Shown here: one piece after another, positions 24,101 through 36,708 of the stretch
Numbering within the stretch: position 1 is the first letter of the stretch
Layout of the letters: each line of letters opens with the position of its first letter
Origin: Phoenix dactylifera
Taxonomy: Eukaryota; Streptophyta; Magnoliopsida; Arecales; Arecaceae
Reading direction: 5' to 3'
Assembly (NCBI RefSeq): GCF_009389715.1
Contig: NC_052405.1
Coordinates: forward strand, 11,610,694-11,674,693
Length of the DNA stretch: 64,000 nt
Notes under the pieces: generated by a model
What the model saw: only the letters and a program-made list of their open reading frames with translations
Told to the model about the DNA's origin: nothing
Database searches by the model: none
Made by a program: the position numbers and the translations under genes

Positions 24101-24720
24101 GGAAACTCGATTACTCTCGCAAACGAAGAAATTGCCTCAAAACATTAATTTGATGTGGTTTTGGGACAGAGTGCGTTTGCTACGATCAAACAAAACACCG
24201 TGAGAATCATCATATTCATATCCATGTAACAACTTGCAAGACTGCAACAAAATTGAACAAAAAAAAAACGAGAGAACTGAAATAATCGCAACAGATTGTA
24301 CCAGCTAAGAAGGGCCCGGAAAATCACAGGGATCAGATCCAGGTGAGTTAGACTGGATTCAATCTCGCAAGTTTAAGAAACATTATTGTCCGGATCGGAT
24401 GCATTTCGAGATCCAAACAAGAAGCTGATCTTGCTTTCAGATATTCTCTAATCATCAAAAGAAACCCTAGAAATCTCCAAGCATCAACGAAAACATTACA
24501 AAAGAGAAAAAACAGAGAATAACAATTAAACGCGACAAAATATGAGTACATACACATCAAGAGAGAAGATGACTTCGGAGGAGGAGGAGGAGGAGGAGGA
24601 GGGATGGGGAATTTCGGGGAGAGAGGAGGAGGAGGAGGAGGAGGAGGGATGGGGAATTTCGGGGAGAGAGGAGGCGGGGATTTAAAGGGGAGGGGTTAGG
24701 GTTTGGGGGGAAAGAGGATT
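24100..24720 (-). promoter_or_regulatory. Promoter and leader-like block of an unseen or lost gene
   Basis: Read on the minus strand, the order is AAACCCTAA (24704-24696), a TTTAAAT box, a CCT-rich stretch like a plant leader, then mixed sequence with several possible introns. A short frame starting MAVILRRLVG near 24074 has no visible continuation. It looks like a transcription start whose coding part is missing, decayed or too short for me to identify. Confidence 0.3.
24570..24665. repeat. GGA-triplet runs in a tandem duplication
   Basis: Two copies of a unit with several GGA triplets followed by GATGGGGAATTTCGGGGAGA lie side by side. Confidence 0.85.
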
Positions 24721-24724
24721 TGTT

Positions 24725-26060
24725 TTGTTTTGATTGCCGAAACTGACCTTACTGTCACTTGAGTTTCACGAAACTGCCACTACCCCGCTACGCTGCGGCA
24801 TGACTTTGAGTTGGGCCCTGGAGGTAGGAATGGGCCTGGTTTGGGTCGGAACAGGCTATGATGATGATATGGGCCGCTCTGGTTTGCTGGTCCTTGGGCA
24901 AATCTGGCCTCCATTTGGGATTTCTGGGTCTAACTGTGAGCATTGATCAACTTTCAAGATTTAACTAGAGCCATCAAATCTATTAGATTGATCAATAACG
25001 GCTGATGTGCAAGGGCTACAAATGGACTTGGGTTGGGCTTTTTGGTTACATGTAACGTCAAGCAAACTAATCGAATTGACCTAATACAAACTATAATGTT
25101 TCTAATTGATTCAGCTCATGCTATTGTCACTTTTCAAGGAGGCTAATAAATAACTACTGATGAGAACATCTTCAAGGAAAGGCCAAATTGGCTGATTCCT
25201 GATCCAAATGACCTAACTCAGCTAGTTTGAGTAGTTTCAATTCTGGAAAAAACATTGCCATTTTGTTAAGTGTATTCATGCCAGTCGATCTGTCCATCTT
25301 ATCATAAAGGATGAGGGGGGTGAGGGTTCAATTATAGTTGATTGGGGGATGAGTATAGGATAGAAAAGGTAGGAATTAGCCTCTCATAATCTCAACAAAA
25401 AAAAAAAAACTTTGACCTTAAGGACAAATCAAGAAATAAAAAAGGAAAATGGACCTTGGTTGAGCCCATGTCAATTGGATCTCTTCCAATCTATTCATGT
25501 AGGATGGAGAAAAAACCCGGCCTACTCTAAAAACAAATAGGCCTTGCCTATCCTATGTTCTTGTGAATCCTATTAAATTACACGAGATTATGCAAATAGG
25601 CCCTCAGCCGAATACTTTGCCCTAGCTAGCGGGTACAGCCCACATTGTTTTGAGTTGAACCAAGACTAGCCAAGTAATTATTTAACATAACATTATATTA
25701 TATTATATTATATTTATAGTATAATACAATAATAAATGTATAAAATATTATAATTGTTAGTATAAATTAATTTTTCACTCTTTTGATGACCATTTATCTC
25801 TCTAACAAATTTTCTAGTTAGGTGAAAAAATTAGTTAAATAATTACTAATATTTATTTTTATTTATTTAGTTATTATTTTATTTCATTAAAATATATTTA
25901 TTTATTTATTTGTTCATTTATATACATATTTATTTATTTATTTATTTTTCTTTCTTTTTTTTTCTTCTCTTTTTTTCTTCCCTTTTCTTCTTTTTTTTTC
26001 TTTTCTTTTTTCTTCTCTTCTTCTCCTTCCTTCCTCTATTTCCTTCTCCTCCTTTCTTCT
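24725..26060. other. Intergenic DNA with low-complexity runs
   Basis: AT-rich tandem words occupy 25690-25780, and pyrimidine-rich tracts occupy 25920-26060. Words like GGGTTGGGC around 24810-25040 suggest dispersed repeat remnants. No gene is seen. Confidence 0.4.
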
Positions 26061-26560
26061 TCTCCCGCGAGGCCGGCGGTGCCGGAAGGGGGCCGGGCCG
26101 CGGCGGCCGCGGGAGGGGGACCGGGACGGCGGGCCGAGGAGGCTCGGGAGGGGACGGGGACGGCAGGCCCCGGCGACTGTGGGGGGAGGGGGGGCTCGGG
26201 AGGGAGCCGGGACGGCGGGCCGCAGCGACCGCAGGGGAGGGGGGACCTCGGGAGGGGGCCGGGACGGCGGGCCGCAGCGCCTGCCGGGGAGGCGGCGGCC
26301 ATGGCTGCCCCTTCCTCCCCTTCCTCTTTTTTTTTGCCGAGGCGAGGGGTCGCAGGGGCTGGGATGGCGGGCCGTAGCGCCTGCCGGGGAGGCGGCGGCC
26401 ATGGCTGCCCCTTCCTCCCCTTCCTCTTTTTTTTTGCCGAGGCAAGGGGTCGCAGCGGCCGAGGCGACAGGCCGCAGCGGCGGCTGGGGAGCGCGGCCAC
26501 GGGTGACCGGCGTGGTGGCTGCCACCGTGGGCAGCCACAAGCTGCCTCCCAAAAAAAAAA
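26060..26560. repeat. GC-rich tandem-repeat island
   Basis: About 500 bases are made of GGCCGCAGCG/CGGGACGGCGGG-type words in an otherwise AT-rich region. Two neighbouring units at 26271-26370 and 26371-26470 have a period of exactly 100 and are nearly identical over most of their length. Long frames on both strands (Gly/Arg- or Pro/Arg-rich) come from composition and are not genes. Confidence 0.85.
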
Positions 26561-26914
26561 AAAAAAGAAAAAGAAAGAGGGTCGGCGGCATTGAGGAGAA
26601 GAAGGAGATAGAGAGGTAGAGAGAGAGAGGGGATGGAGAGACAGGAAGAGACGGTGGGATTGAGATTTTTGAGAGGAAAAAGGAACTTTTAAATGGGGAT
26701 ATTTTGGTCAAAAATACAGCTTCCCGACAAAGCTGAAAACAGCGTTTTCAGAAAGCTCCAAAATGGAGCTTTCCCCCAAAAGCTGTTTTCAGCTTTCCGC
26801 AAAAGCTGAAACAGCTTTTCCAAAATTTTACCAAACATCATTTTTTAACTAAAAGTACTTTTGGAGGGCCAGAAAGTGCTTTTTGGCCCTCCAAAAGCTC
26901 CCCCAAATAGGGCC
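26560..26914. mobile_element. Right end of a MITE-like element
   Basis: The block ends in CCCCCAAATAGGGCC followed by TTA, which fits a PIF/Harbinger (Tourist-like) end with a TTA target. An internal hairpin pairs TTTTGGAGGGCCA with TGGCCCTCCAAAA at about 26857-26896. The left end was not found, so the GC-rich island may belong to the same element or flank it. Confidence 0.45.
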
Positions 26915-26917
26915 TTA

Positions 26918-29900
26918 GTCTCAATTTCAACTACAAGATGAACCAAGATGATTCAAGCTATTGGCTGCTAAGTGATTTATTTTGTTGATTTTCATTAGGA
27001 AAAAATAAGTTAGTGCATAGGTACTCTTCTCTCTATATTTTAAGTTCAAATGCTATCATAACTATTTTTAGGGTGCTAACTGATAGTGTTGGTAAAGTCT
27101 CTTATATTGATAAAAGAGGCCTGCGTCTGAGTTTGTCTGATCTAGGTAGTCTGATTTGCTGCCTACCCTAGTTTGCTGGCCAAAGCATATTTTAGCTTCA
27201 AGTAGGGACATATCTTTAAGAGTATCTCAGCTTAACCCAAGAACCAAGAGTAGCTCAACCTAACTCAAGAATTAATAAGCCTAAACTTTCTAGTGGACCA
27301 GAAACTTTGAAAAAATTTTGCTCCCTTCTAACTGCTGACAATAGTCCTGAACAGCTACATGACAATTTTGTTAAATATAACTTCATCTGCCTAACCCAAG
27401 GATTATAAGCCCAAACTTGCAGGTAGGCCAGAAACTGTGAAAATTTTCTTCCCTCTTCTCATTGCTGACAATTGTGCTGCACAATGTAAAATGGTAAAAT
27501 ACCTTTTTTTTTTTTATTTTGTGATGCAGGTAAGTGCTGTGATCTTCACAACAGCAAATAAAAACAGTCATTTTGCAGGTGTTTTCTTGAAAGGTTTAGG
27601 GTTTTGGACCATATCAGAATTATATTATGGGATTCCACAACTAATCTTCTGGCTCAATTTTTGAATATTTTATTTTCTGACTCCCACAGATGTATTTATA
27701 CTAGAATGGTTTAATTTTATCCGATTTACCCAAAAAGAAAAGGGTTAAGGGTTCTATTAGTTAGAGTGTGCGTTTTAAAATTGGACAACTCTAGTTTACG
27801 ACCATGAACTTAATTGATGTGGCTTTGGTGGATCAGAGGCTACATGTTTCCAGGAAAACAGGGCATCAAACATTTCTGCGTCAGATTGCAATTGGGTAGG
27901 GTTCTATAAAGAAAGTTATTTTATTAGGATGGTTGTGATCAAAGAGCTTAGAGATATACTAGAACTCACTTTTTAATGGGACAGCCATTCAGCCCTTCCT
28001 CTTAAACACATGCATGTTATGTGTGGGAAATCAGTATTGGTATTAAATACATAAGATAGGTGGAGGCTAAAACTGATTTGTTCTCCAATGCAGAGGCTGA
28101 AAATAAAAGAGAGCATTAGAGGTAGCCAAAATTGCAAGAGGTGCAACAAAAAGGATCATATATATAATTTCTGCAAGAAAGATATTCCTCCACAATTTGA
28201 ATTCACTCTCTTAGCATAGCATATAAATATTTAACTTGATTAATGAGTGAAAAAATTTATTGATGCTTGTTGACAAGTTAAATGCCTAGCCTCCTAGTCA
28301 TTGCAGCTCTAATTTGGTAAACCATCTATCAAATCTTACTATTTAGTCACCCACTATCAATGATGAAAAGTTCAGATTTTTCTTCTTTTTTTTGTTTGTA
28401 ACAAGACATAGCCAAGTTTCAACTTCACCTCAAAGTTGCAAATTTTATGTATTTGTCATTTGGTAATCGACTTTAAGGTCTAAATTGAAAGATTCTAAAG
28501 CCTAATTTCGGGCACGAGACTTCGCTAAATTGCTCCATGAACTTCATACCTCGAATGCCCCCAACAACACTCTACATGCATCATTTAAACCTATGACCTC
28601 TATAGAACAAAGAATGGATGCCAATCACTTGACATAAACCTCTCCTACGACCTTTATCGAGCGAAGAGTAGATACCAATCACCTAAGATAAGCCTTGGTT
28701 GGTACCTTGAATTTATTGTTGTTATCCATGAAGATGTGCTTAAGAACTCAAATTCCGCTCGATTTTAGCATGTGCGATGCACATCAATATAACGAGAGAA
28801 AGGACTATAGAATGGATGAAAAGATTCCATCTAATGTTCAAAGTGAGGAAAAGCAGCTATTCAAGCAAAATATCAAGACTAGGAGATAGATTGGGGAAAT
28901 TGTAACAATGGGTGTTTGGGCCAATTTTTGGTTGCTGGCATGGTGACATTTATTTCTCAACTGCTTTTTATTCTCCTCTGGACCTTAGTAATAGTTTTGT
29001 CTTTTCACCCCCCAAAAACAAAAAGGAAGAGCAAATAGATACAATGTTTTGTTTCCAAAAAATAAAAAGAAGTGTCTTATGGATGACCATCCTTTCATCT
29101 GATGCTGAAAGAAATGGTGATAAAAGAGGTGCCATGGCTGGGCCTGCTCGCATCTAAATCAGAGAGAATGGAATGAATATTTGGACCCTTGCACATGAAG
29201 CTTGTGAGAGGCAATTTAATAGGTGGTCCAAAGTGCCACCCATGAGTTCTTAATTACTGCAAGGAGAGCATATCATGTGAAGAGGGCTGGTGCCCTCATA
29301 ATGCCAAAGTTTCTGAAACCTCCCAACCATAGGTCAATATACTAGAAGCTGGGCATATACTTTAATGCCGCTATGAAGAAATGAAAGAAATTTATGGTTC
29401 TTAGGCCAGTCAAAAGATACAACTGAAGTAGCTTAGTTATGTTTTTTTTTTTTTCTATGGAGCTCCTGATTAAAATATCCCAACTTCGAGCATGTATGTC
29501 ACGCATACAAGCGACATCATAGTTTGTTAGATATCTTTTTGGTTACAGTATTTTCGTTAATTATGAGGCATGATGAGGAGTCAGAAAGAGATAATTTTAA
29601 TTTCATACATCGAAAGGGATAATTAAACCAACATCACTGAGTTAATCGAGTAAATTAATACAATTAGAAACTCTTATATGCCGTTAGTGACATAACTGCC
29701 ATAATATGTTCCTAGTGTTTGCAACTGCTTTGTAGCTCAAAGAAAATTAACTGTTCATTATCTTAGATCCATTGTCTTCTCAAAAATATAGACTCAGTTA
29801 TAGTCTACTGCATATATAATTAATATAGCATTTCTTATAATAACTTATTTCTTCTTGCTTGGGTGAAATGGAATGGGGTGGTTCAGCTGCCTTTTTTGCT

Positions 29901-32900
29901 TAGAAAAGACTAAAATTGTTACTATTATAATATTTTTTAATATTTTTAAATTAGTATGATAAAGGTATTTGAGTTTTTGAAAAGCTCATGAATGCTTCAT
30001 GATGGCTATGATGTTGATTATGTAGCAACCATCATAACAATGACATTTCTTTATGATAGATAAGGACTGTACAAGGAAGTTTATGACACCATTAGAACCA
30101 CAAAATCATTGCTGAGGAATATGGCAGTATCCATATTAATGGGGAAATATGTAGCTATTAAAACTACCCACCCAAATATATACACAAACAATACAACAAT
30201 ATACTTACATAATAGTAGTTCAATGACCTCATATAGGAAACAAAAAATATAAGAACATCCTTCTCAAGAGAGAATTAAGATAGTACCATGAAAAAAAGGA
30301 AGTAAAGTCCCCAAACTACAGTCTGAGGCTCTGAGCCTCACATATGTCTCCAATTTTTAAGTAAGTCTAGCCCCAATTTAGGTTTAGGTCTTGCCTTCCT
30401 ATAATCTTATCCTATCTCATGGGTATCCTTGGAGTATGAAGCTGGTGCTTCCAATAAAATAGATGGTCACTTATTTGCTTGCTTTTCTTAATGCTTTTCT
30501 AGCAACAAAGTTTGACTGGAAACTGCAAAACCTCCCACAATCATCACTTGCAAAGCTACAGTCTGGGAACAAAAATTGCCACCTACATTAGTCCCTACTT
30601 TACTCCATATTTGCCCTGAGAAAAAGCAATGTATTTCTCCATATAGAAGTTCCCAATTTATCAACCGATAAAACCCTTACAAAACTTTGCACCATAAGAC
30701 TAATAGAACCCGATAAACCTAGCAGAAAGAAAGAGAGAGAGAGAGAGAGAACAAAAACAGACCAATTAGCAGTGTTTCTTTTGTATTTAAATATGTTTTA
30801 TGATAATCTCTTGGGATGCTGCGCATCGATGCCACATTGGAATCAAATATCACCATTGAACCACTTTCATGATGCTACGCGCATCTATTCTATTTTAATT
30901 CGTGTACATGCTAATTAATTTATACATTTGGGTCCTATTTATGTGTAGGTTAGGGTTCACCAATAGAACCCCTAATACAAATTTAGAAAAAAAATTAAAT
31001 ATTTATAGCCACTAATCGATGATCGATCAGATGGTTGAGAGAGCGGTTCAACATTTATCCCTCTTAAAACATGTTTCTAAGGCTGCTAATTCTTAATAGT
31101 CAAAACCCATGAACCACATCTCATTTTGGTTTAATTATGAAAGAATGTCTATGCTGCGAGGTTTTACTATACATTTGCTGATTCGTTGCCGACATGTTTT
31201 AGCTATCAGGAGTTCCATTGCTGCATGCCAAACAAATTTATTAGAACATAATAGTCAGTGAGCATTACTTTATACACAGGCTAAAGGGTAAAAATTACTT
31301 GACCACTAAAATAAGAGATCAAGAAGTAAAATAAATGCATCAAACAGACCCTGATTAACAAATAGCAGGCAAAGCAGGGACTGGAATTTAAGTTGTTGGA
31401 CAGAAGAGGGGCAGCCTCAAGGGTGGGACCATGGAAAAGCACTTTTGGCCCGTTCTTACCTTCTCTACGAAGTCAAAAAAGTCCAGATGGCTTGCATTGG
31501 GAGAAACAAAGCAAGCCATCTGCAACAATGACAGCACCACAGCAACTTTAGACTTTGGAGACTCCAAGGCTCCTCTGCAGCGAATGGGTGGAGAACTCAA
31601 GAGTAAATTAGAGACAAATAAGGGACAAATAAAGTGGAAAAGAATATAGAAAATAGGAAGCAAAGGTAAGATATTAATCAACTTCTTGTTTTTATTTTTG
31701 TTGATTCACATGTTTTCATGAGTAAATACTTTCCTTCTCTGATTTATAAATTATCTTTTATCATAATAGATCTGGGCTAAAAAGGTGAGAAAAGAAGACT
31801 GTCAAGTCACTGTATAAAAATAGTTCTTCTGTTAAAAACAGAAATATTAATTTTAGATTTCTATCAGTTATAATTTTAGCTTTTTGTTGGAGACATGCAT
31901 GCCAGTTTTTATTATTAGTACTTCTTTCATAGAAAAAAATACTAATCTATTTTCAAAGAAATATAAAATTAACAAATTTACTGCCTTCGCTTGCAAATGT
32001 GGTTGTATATTTTGTTCTTTCTGTGAATGGATATTGGAAGAGGCTAATCTCTATCTTTCCACTCTATACCTACCCTTTCACACTCTCTCTAACTGGAATC
32101 TAAACCCTACCTCCTTGCTTAGCTTTCAAAGGTATACTGGTTGATAGTATTGTTTATATTTATTGAATTGGATGATTGAGTTACTGAAGTTGGTGTGCAG
32201 CACTAAATTTTCCTCATTGTAATATTGAATGCATTTTTGTAAAAGGTGAGTGAATTAAAGTAGGAAATCAATAGAATTAGACATGACATTATCGCCGCAA
32301 ATTCTTCTTGATCTACTGCAATACCATGCAGCAATTGCAACATGTTTAAAATTAGATCATAAGTTATTTTTTGGAGGCTCACATTAGTATGCCGACCAGA
32401 AAAACCCAATCATTGCTGATCGTAACAAATAAGGACTATGATTAAACTGCAGGTATGATATTTGGATGAAGCTCCAGATTGAAATAAATGAAAAAATCAC
32501 TGACATAAAATTGTAAACATGATAAATCTCTCGGATCATTAGGCCTGCGAGAACATTCAATCACCACCTTATTAGCCATCATATAAGTGCATGCTTATAG
32601 TCTAGATTTTCGCCTTATATAAGGATTTTGACTGTATAACTACAATGTCATTCTAAGGTGCATGTATGCAATAGTCAATCTAGATCATTCTCCAAATTAT
32701 GTGGTAGGGTTCTAGATCTAGGTGATTAGGACCTAGATCCACCTCTTACAATAGAGACTAGTAGGTCCCACAAAATTATAGGAATGATCATTCTTTAGTA
32801 AACTTTTTAATTAATAAGTGTAAGACTAGATAAACAATAGGGAGGAGTGAATCTAGATTGTCATATGTGTAGGAAGTTCTTAGAAATAAAACCAAGACCA

Positions 32901-33700
32901 CCACTAAAATTATTCACAGTAGAACTACTAAATAAGAGAAAACAGGAGAAACCCTCCTCATGTATACCAAGTGATATAAGACAGCAGGAGAAAGGAAAGG
33001 TGCACTCATTTTGTAGGAGAGTTCGAATTGATGGACAAGAGTGCAGGGCTCTAGGCATAAAAACATATAGCATTTAATTACCTTTAACAATCCCCACCTA
33101 CACATGCCTCCAACCAAGAACTCGAATTTAATGCATTCACTGCTCCCAACTCTTTCTCTCTCTCTCTCTCTCTTCCCCCACCACCCCACCACCCCATCTA
33201 TCTTCTTGCCCTGTTAGCTTTTGTCTTTGTTCTCCTTTCTTCCCCTGTTTGTTCTCCCATTCTCCCATGGCCTTCCTTCACTCCATCTCTCCAATAAGAT
33301 CTTAAGACGACGTCCAGGTATCGCAGAGAATTCTGTGCCTTCGTCATAGTTCATCACTCCAATTTTACTCTTGTCTGGAGGAGTTGATTCAGTTCTTTAA
33401 CAGACTTCTCTCTACTATCCTTTGGAGATGGAAGCTGGAATAGAGAAGCTGTAAGAGGTGGCCACCTTCCTTCTTTGCCGGGCCATTTAGATTCTGAAAA
33501 GATATTTGGCAGTTGTGTGTTTAGAAAACAGGCAGAATGGAAAGGGTTGTTCTTGAAAGGCTTGATCTTGGAAGATTTTTTGTGATCAGAAATTCAACAT
33601 TCCAGGTTTGATTCTGTTTTCATCTATTACTCTCGCTGCATGGAGTATTTTTCCCATGGAATATCTTTCTTTCTGAAAAATATGAGAGAGGGAAACAGTG
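26918..33700. other. Long intergenic region, no gene recognised
   Basis: I read both strands and find no supportable exon. A diverged tandem pair of about 55 bases lies at 28590-28690. A GA run is near 30728-30750, and a CT run at about 33150-33172 is in the upstream region of the receptor kinase. Short frames at 31388-31681 on both strands match nothing that I know. Confidence 0.4.
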
Positions 33701-33754
33701 GGATATTCTCATCTGGACTTTGAACTCTTCTATTGGTGAATTCCTTTCCCTGAA

Positions 33755-33756
<2 letters not shown>

Positions 33757-33796
<40 letters not shown>
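33757..33796 (+). promoter_or_regulatory. GA dinucleotide run in the 5' leader region of the CR4-type kinase
   Basis: About 20 GA units end roughly 200 bases before the ATG. GA/CT runs of this type are frequent in plant promoters and leaders and are bound by BBR/BPC proteins. That this run is functional is inference. Confidence 0.4.
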
Positions 33797-33993
33797 CTTT
33801 TTGATTTTTTTGATATCTCATTTGGGGGTTATAAGGTGTGAATGACAACAGATTGGATACTTTTCAAGTTATGATTTTTGAAGGGATTTTGCTATCCTTC
33901 CACATTTTAGTCTTGGTTTTTTACGGATGTAAGTTGAGTGCCAGAGCAACTTCTTGAAAGTGGGGGTTGAAGACTCATCTGAGTTCCATCCTT

Positions 33994-36708
33994 ATGATGT
34001 CGAAAATGAAGTCCAAAAGGAGTAGCTTTTTGGTTCAAGTTCTCATCTTGGTGTTAATTGGTGGCTCAAAAAGGTTGGATGTTTCAGGCCTTGGGTCCAT
34101 GTCCTCCATTGCTGTCTCCTATGGTGAGAATGGCCCAGTCTTCTGTGGTCTGAACTCAGATGGGTCTCACATGGTCACCTGCTTTGGTGCTGATGCTTCT
34201 GTAGTCTATGGTGCCCCTTTCAGACTTCCCCTCCTTGGTCTCACTTCTGGTGATAGCTTTGTCTGTGGGCTTCAGTTGGACACCAGCCAACCTTACTGTT
34301 GGGGGAGCAACATCTATGTGAAGATGGGCGTGCCTCAGCCTATGGTGGAAGGTGTGTCCTACTCTGAGATAAGCGCCGGCGACAACCATCTCTGCGCCCT
34401 TCGAAAGACCGGCAAGGGAACTTCTAGGGGCATTTCTTTGGTTGATTGCTGGGGCTACAACATGACTGCCTCCCATGAGTTCAGGGGCGGCATTGCGGCG
34501 ATAACTGCCGGCTCGGTGTTCAACTGCGGGCTGTTTGCCCGCAATCGGACGGCATTCTGCTGGGGCGACGATACCGGGAGCAGTGTCATAGGCCTGACCC
34601 CAAGGAATATGAGGTTCCAATCAATCTCAGCTGGTGGGTTTCATGTGTGTGGGATCTTAGAGAATTCTCAGGTCTTTTGCTGGGGGAGGAGCTTGGAAAT
34701 GCAGCAGTCGTCTTCAGATGTTTTGGGCCAGGGGGATGTCAATATGGTGCCAATGTATCCTATGGTTTCTGTGGTTGGTGGGAGGTTTCATGCATGTGGG
34801 ATAAAGAGCCTTGATCATGGAGTGGTCTGCTGGGGGTTTAAGCTCCAGAATAGTGTTCCCCCACCCAAAGAGTCAAAGGTGTATGAGATTGCAGCTGGGG
34901 ACTACTTCACTTGTGGTGTCCTTGCAGAGACCTTGCTGAGGCCGCTTTGCTGGGGCACCAGCGGTCCCTGGTCGTTGCCGATCGCAGTGTCGCCTGGAAT
35001 CTGTGCTTCTAATCCTTGCGGCCCGGGGTACTATGAATTTAGCCATGTGAGTTTCAGGGTGAAGATTTGTAAGCCGGCGAATTCGAGAGTTTGCTTGCCA
35101 TGCAGTGTTGGGTGCCCTGAAGGCATGTATCAGTCTACGCCCTGCAACTTGACATCCGACCGAGCGTGTCGATTCAACTGTTCCAGCTGCGCCTCGGCAG
35201 AATGCTCGCCTTTCTGCTATTCAGGAAAGAAATCCAAGAACCGGAAAGTTGTATCTCTTCAAATGCCTTTCATTTTAGGGGAGCTTGTCTTGGCTGCGAT
35301 CGCGGTAACCTCGGTTATGTTAATTGCATGTCTTTATGTTCGATATAAATTGAGGAATTGTAAATGTTCGGATTCTGAATTGAAGACTGCAAGGAGCTGC
35401 ACATATTCTTTCCATAAGGAGTCAGTAAAAGTTAGACCCCACATGGAGGAGCTGAAGATTAGGAGGGCTCGGATGTTTGCTTATGAGGAGCTGGAAAAAG
35501 CTACAGGGGGATTCAGTGAAGAATCAATTGTAGGGAAAGGCAGTTTCTCGTATGTTTTCAAAGGGATCCTGAAGGATGGAACTCTTGTTGCAGTTAAGCG
35601 AGCCATAAAGGCATCTGATGTGAAGAAAAACTCTAAGGAATTCCACACTGAGCTCGACCTCCTTTCAAGATTAAACCATGCCCATTTGCTCAACTTGCTT
35701 GGCTACTGTGAAGAAGGTGGTGAGAGGCTTCTAGTATATGAGTACATGGCTCATGGGTCCTTGTACCAGCACCTCCATGGTAAGGACCCTACTCTAAAAG
35801 AGCAGTTGGGTTGGGTTCGTCGGGTCACCATTGCCGTCCAAGCTGCACGGGGGATAGAGTACTTGCATGGATATGCTTGCCCGCCGGTAATTCATAGGGA
35901 CATCAAATCTTCAAACATTTTGATCGACGAGGAACATAATGCTCGTGTTGCTGATTTTGGCCTTTCTTTGTTCGCCCCAGATGATAGTAGTGCCCCATTG
36001 TCTGAACTCCCTGCTGGAACTCTTGGCTATCTCGACCCTGAATACTACCGACTTCACTACCTGACGACAAAGTCTGATGTCTATAGTTTTGGAGTTCTTC
36101 TTCTAGAAATTTTAAGCGGCAGGAAAGCTATTGATATGCAGTATGAAGAAGGCAATATAGTAGAATGGGCAGTACCACTGATCAAAGCTGGAGATATCTC
36201 AACATTACTGGATCCAGTCCTGAAACCTCCTGCAGACCTTGAGGCTCTTAAGAAAATTGCGTCCATAGCATGCAAGTGTGTAAGAATGAGGGGAAAGGAC
36301 AGGCCTTCAATGGATAAGGTGACAACCTCCTTAGAGAGAGCTCTTGCTCTGCTGATGGGAAGCCCATGCATTGAGCAACCGATTTTGCCTACTGAGGTGG
36401 TGTTAGGGAGCAGTAGGCTGCACAAAAAGGCTTCCCAGAGATCTTCAAACCAGTCATGTTCAGAGAATGATACTGCTGATGCTGAGGACCAGAGGTTTGA
36501 GTACAGAGCTCCTTCATGGATAACATTTCCAAGTGTGACGTCGTCGCAGCGGAGGAAGTCATCAGTGTCTGAAGGGGATGTGGATATGAAGAACTTGGAA
36601 GGCAGGAGTTTGGCAAATGGTGGAGCAGGAGATGGTCTGAGGTGCTTGGAGGAAGAGATTGGGCCAGCATCACCACAGGAGGATCTTTTCTTGCAGCACA
36701 ACTTTTAA
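33994..36708 (+). CDS. CR4: CRINKLY4-type receptor-like kinase (CR4/ACR4)
   Basis: An intronless plasma-membrane receptor kinase of 904 residues, close to maize CR4 (about 900). CR4/ACR4 proteins control epidermal and aleurone identity and root stem-cell divisions. The first ATG of the frame is at 33994; the frame stays open upstream only through a TTG. Residues 1-27 form a signal peptide. Residues about 35-340 contain the seven 'crinkly' RCC1-like repeats with recurring C.WG motifs. Residues about 335-410 are a TNFR-like Cys-rich region. The membrane segment is at about 423-448. The kinase domain runs from about 495 to 785, with the loop GKGSFSYV (514-521), VAVK with Lys535, HRDIKSSN with Asp636 and DFG at 654-656, all intact, so it should be active. 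The C-terminal tail of about 115 residues is Ser-rich. Ligands of the family include CLE40-type peptides, as known for ACR4. The assignment is secure; orthology to CR4 over the CRR relatives rests on overall length and domain order. Confidence 0.95.
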   Translation: MMSKMKSKRSSFLVQVLILVLIGGSKRLDVSGLGSMSSIAVSYGENGPVFCGLNSDGSHMVTCFGADASVVYGAPFRLPLLGLTSGDSFVCGLQLDTSQPYCWGSNIYVKMGVPQPMVEGVSYSEISAGDNHLCALRKTGKGTSRGISLVDCWGYNMTASHEFRGGIAAITAGSVFNCGLFARNRTAFCWGDDTGSSVIGLTPRNMRFQSISAGGFHVCGILENSQVFCWGRSLEMQQSSSDVLGQGDVNMVPMYPMVSVVGGRFHACGIKSLDHGVVCWGFKLQNSVPPPKESKVYEIAAGDYFTCGVLAETLLRPLCWGTSGPWSLPIAVSPGICASNPCGPGYYEFSHVSFRVKICKPANSRVCLPCSVGCPEGMYQSTPCNLTSDRACRFNCSSCASAECSPFCYSGKKSKNRKVVSLQMPFILGELVLAAIAVTSVMLIACLYVRYKLRNCKCSDSELKTARSCTYSFHKESVKVRPHMEELKIRRARMFAYEELEKATGGFSEESIVGKGSFSYVFKGILKDGTLVAVKRAIKASDVKKNSKEFHTELDLLSRLNHAHLLNLLGYCEEGGERLLVYEYMAHGSLYQHLHGKDPTLKEQLGWVRRVTIAVQAARGIEYLHGYACPPVIHRDIKSSNILIDEEHNARVADFGLSLFAPDDSSAPLSELPAGTLGYLDPEYYRLHYLTTKSDVYSFGVLLLEILSGRKAIDMQYEEGNIVEWAVPLIKAGDISTLLDPVLKPPADLEALKKIASIACKCVRMRGKDRPSMDKVTTSLERALALLMGSPCIEQPILPTEVVLGSSRLHKKASQRSSNQSCSENDTADAEDQRFEYRAPSWITFPSVTSSQRRKSSVSEGDVDMKNLEGRSLANGGAGDGLRCLEEEIGPASPQEDLFLQHNF

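Noticed and set aside
25910-26711. Long Gly/Arg-rich and Pro/Arg-rich open frames on both strands
   Set aside because: They come from the GC-rich tandem repeats and flanking pyrimidine runs. All frames are open at once and none has domain-like sequence.
28590-28690. Tandem 55-base pair as a possible CRISPR-like or regulatory array
   Set aside because: There are only two diverged copies, and the setting is plant intergenic DNA; a simple duplication explains it.
31388-31681. 97-codon minus-strand and 72-codon plus-strand overlapping frames
   Set aside because: No motif, no splice context and no start context; likely chance.
34156-34620. Minus-strand frame inside the receptor kinase
   Set aside because: It is a shadow of the CR4-type coding region, which has clear domains on the plus strand.
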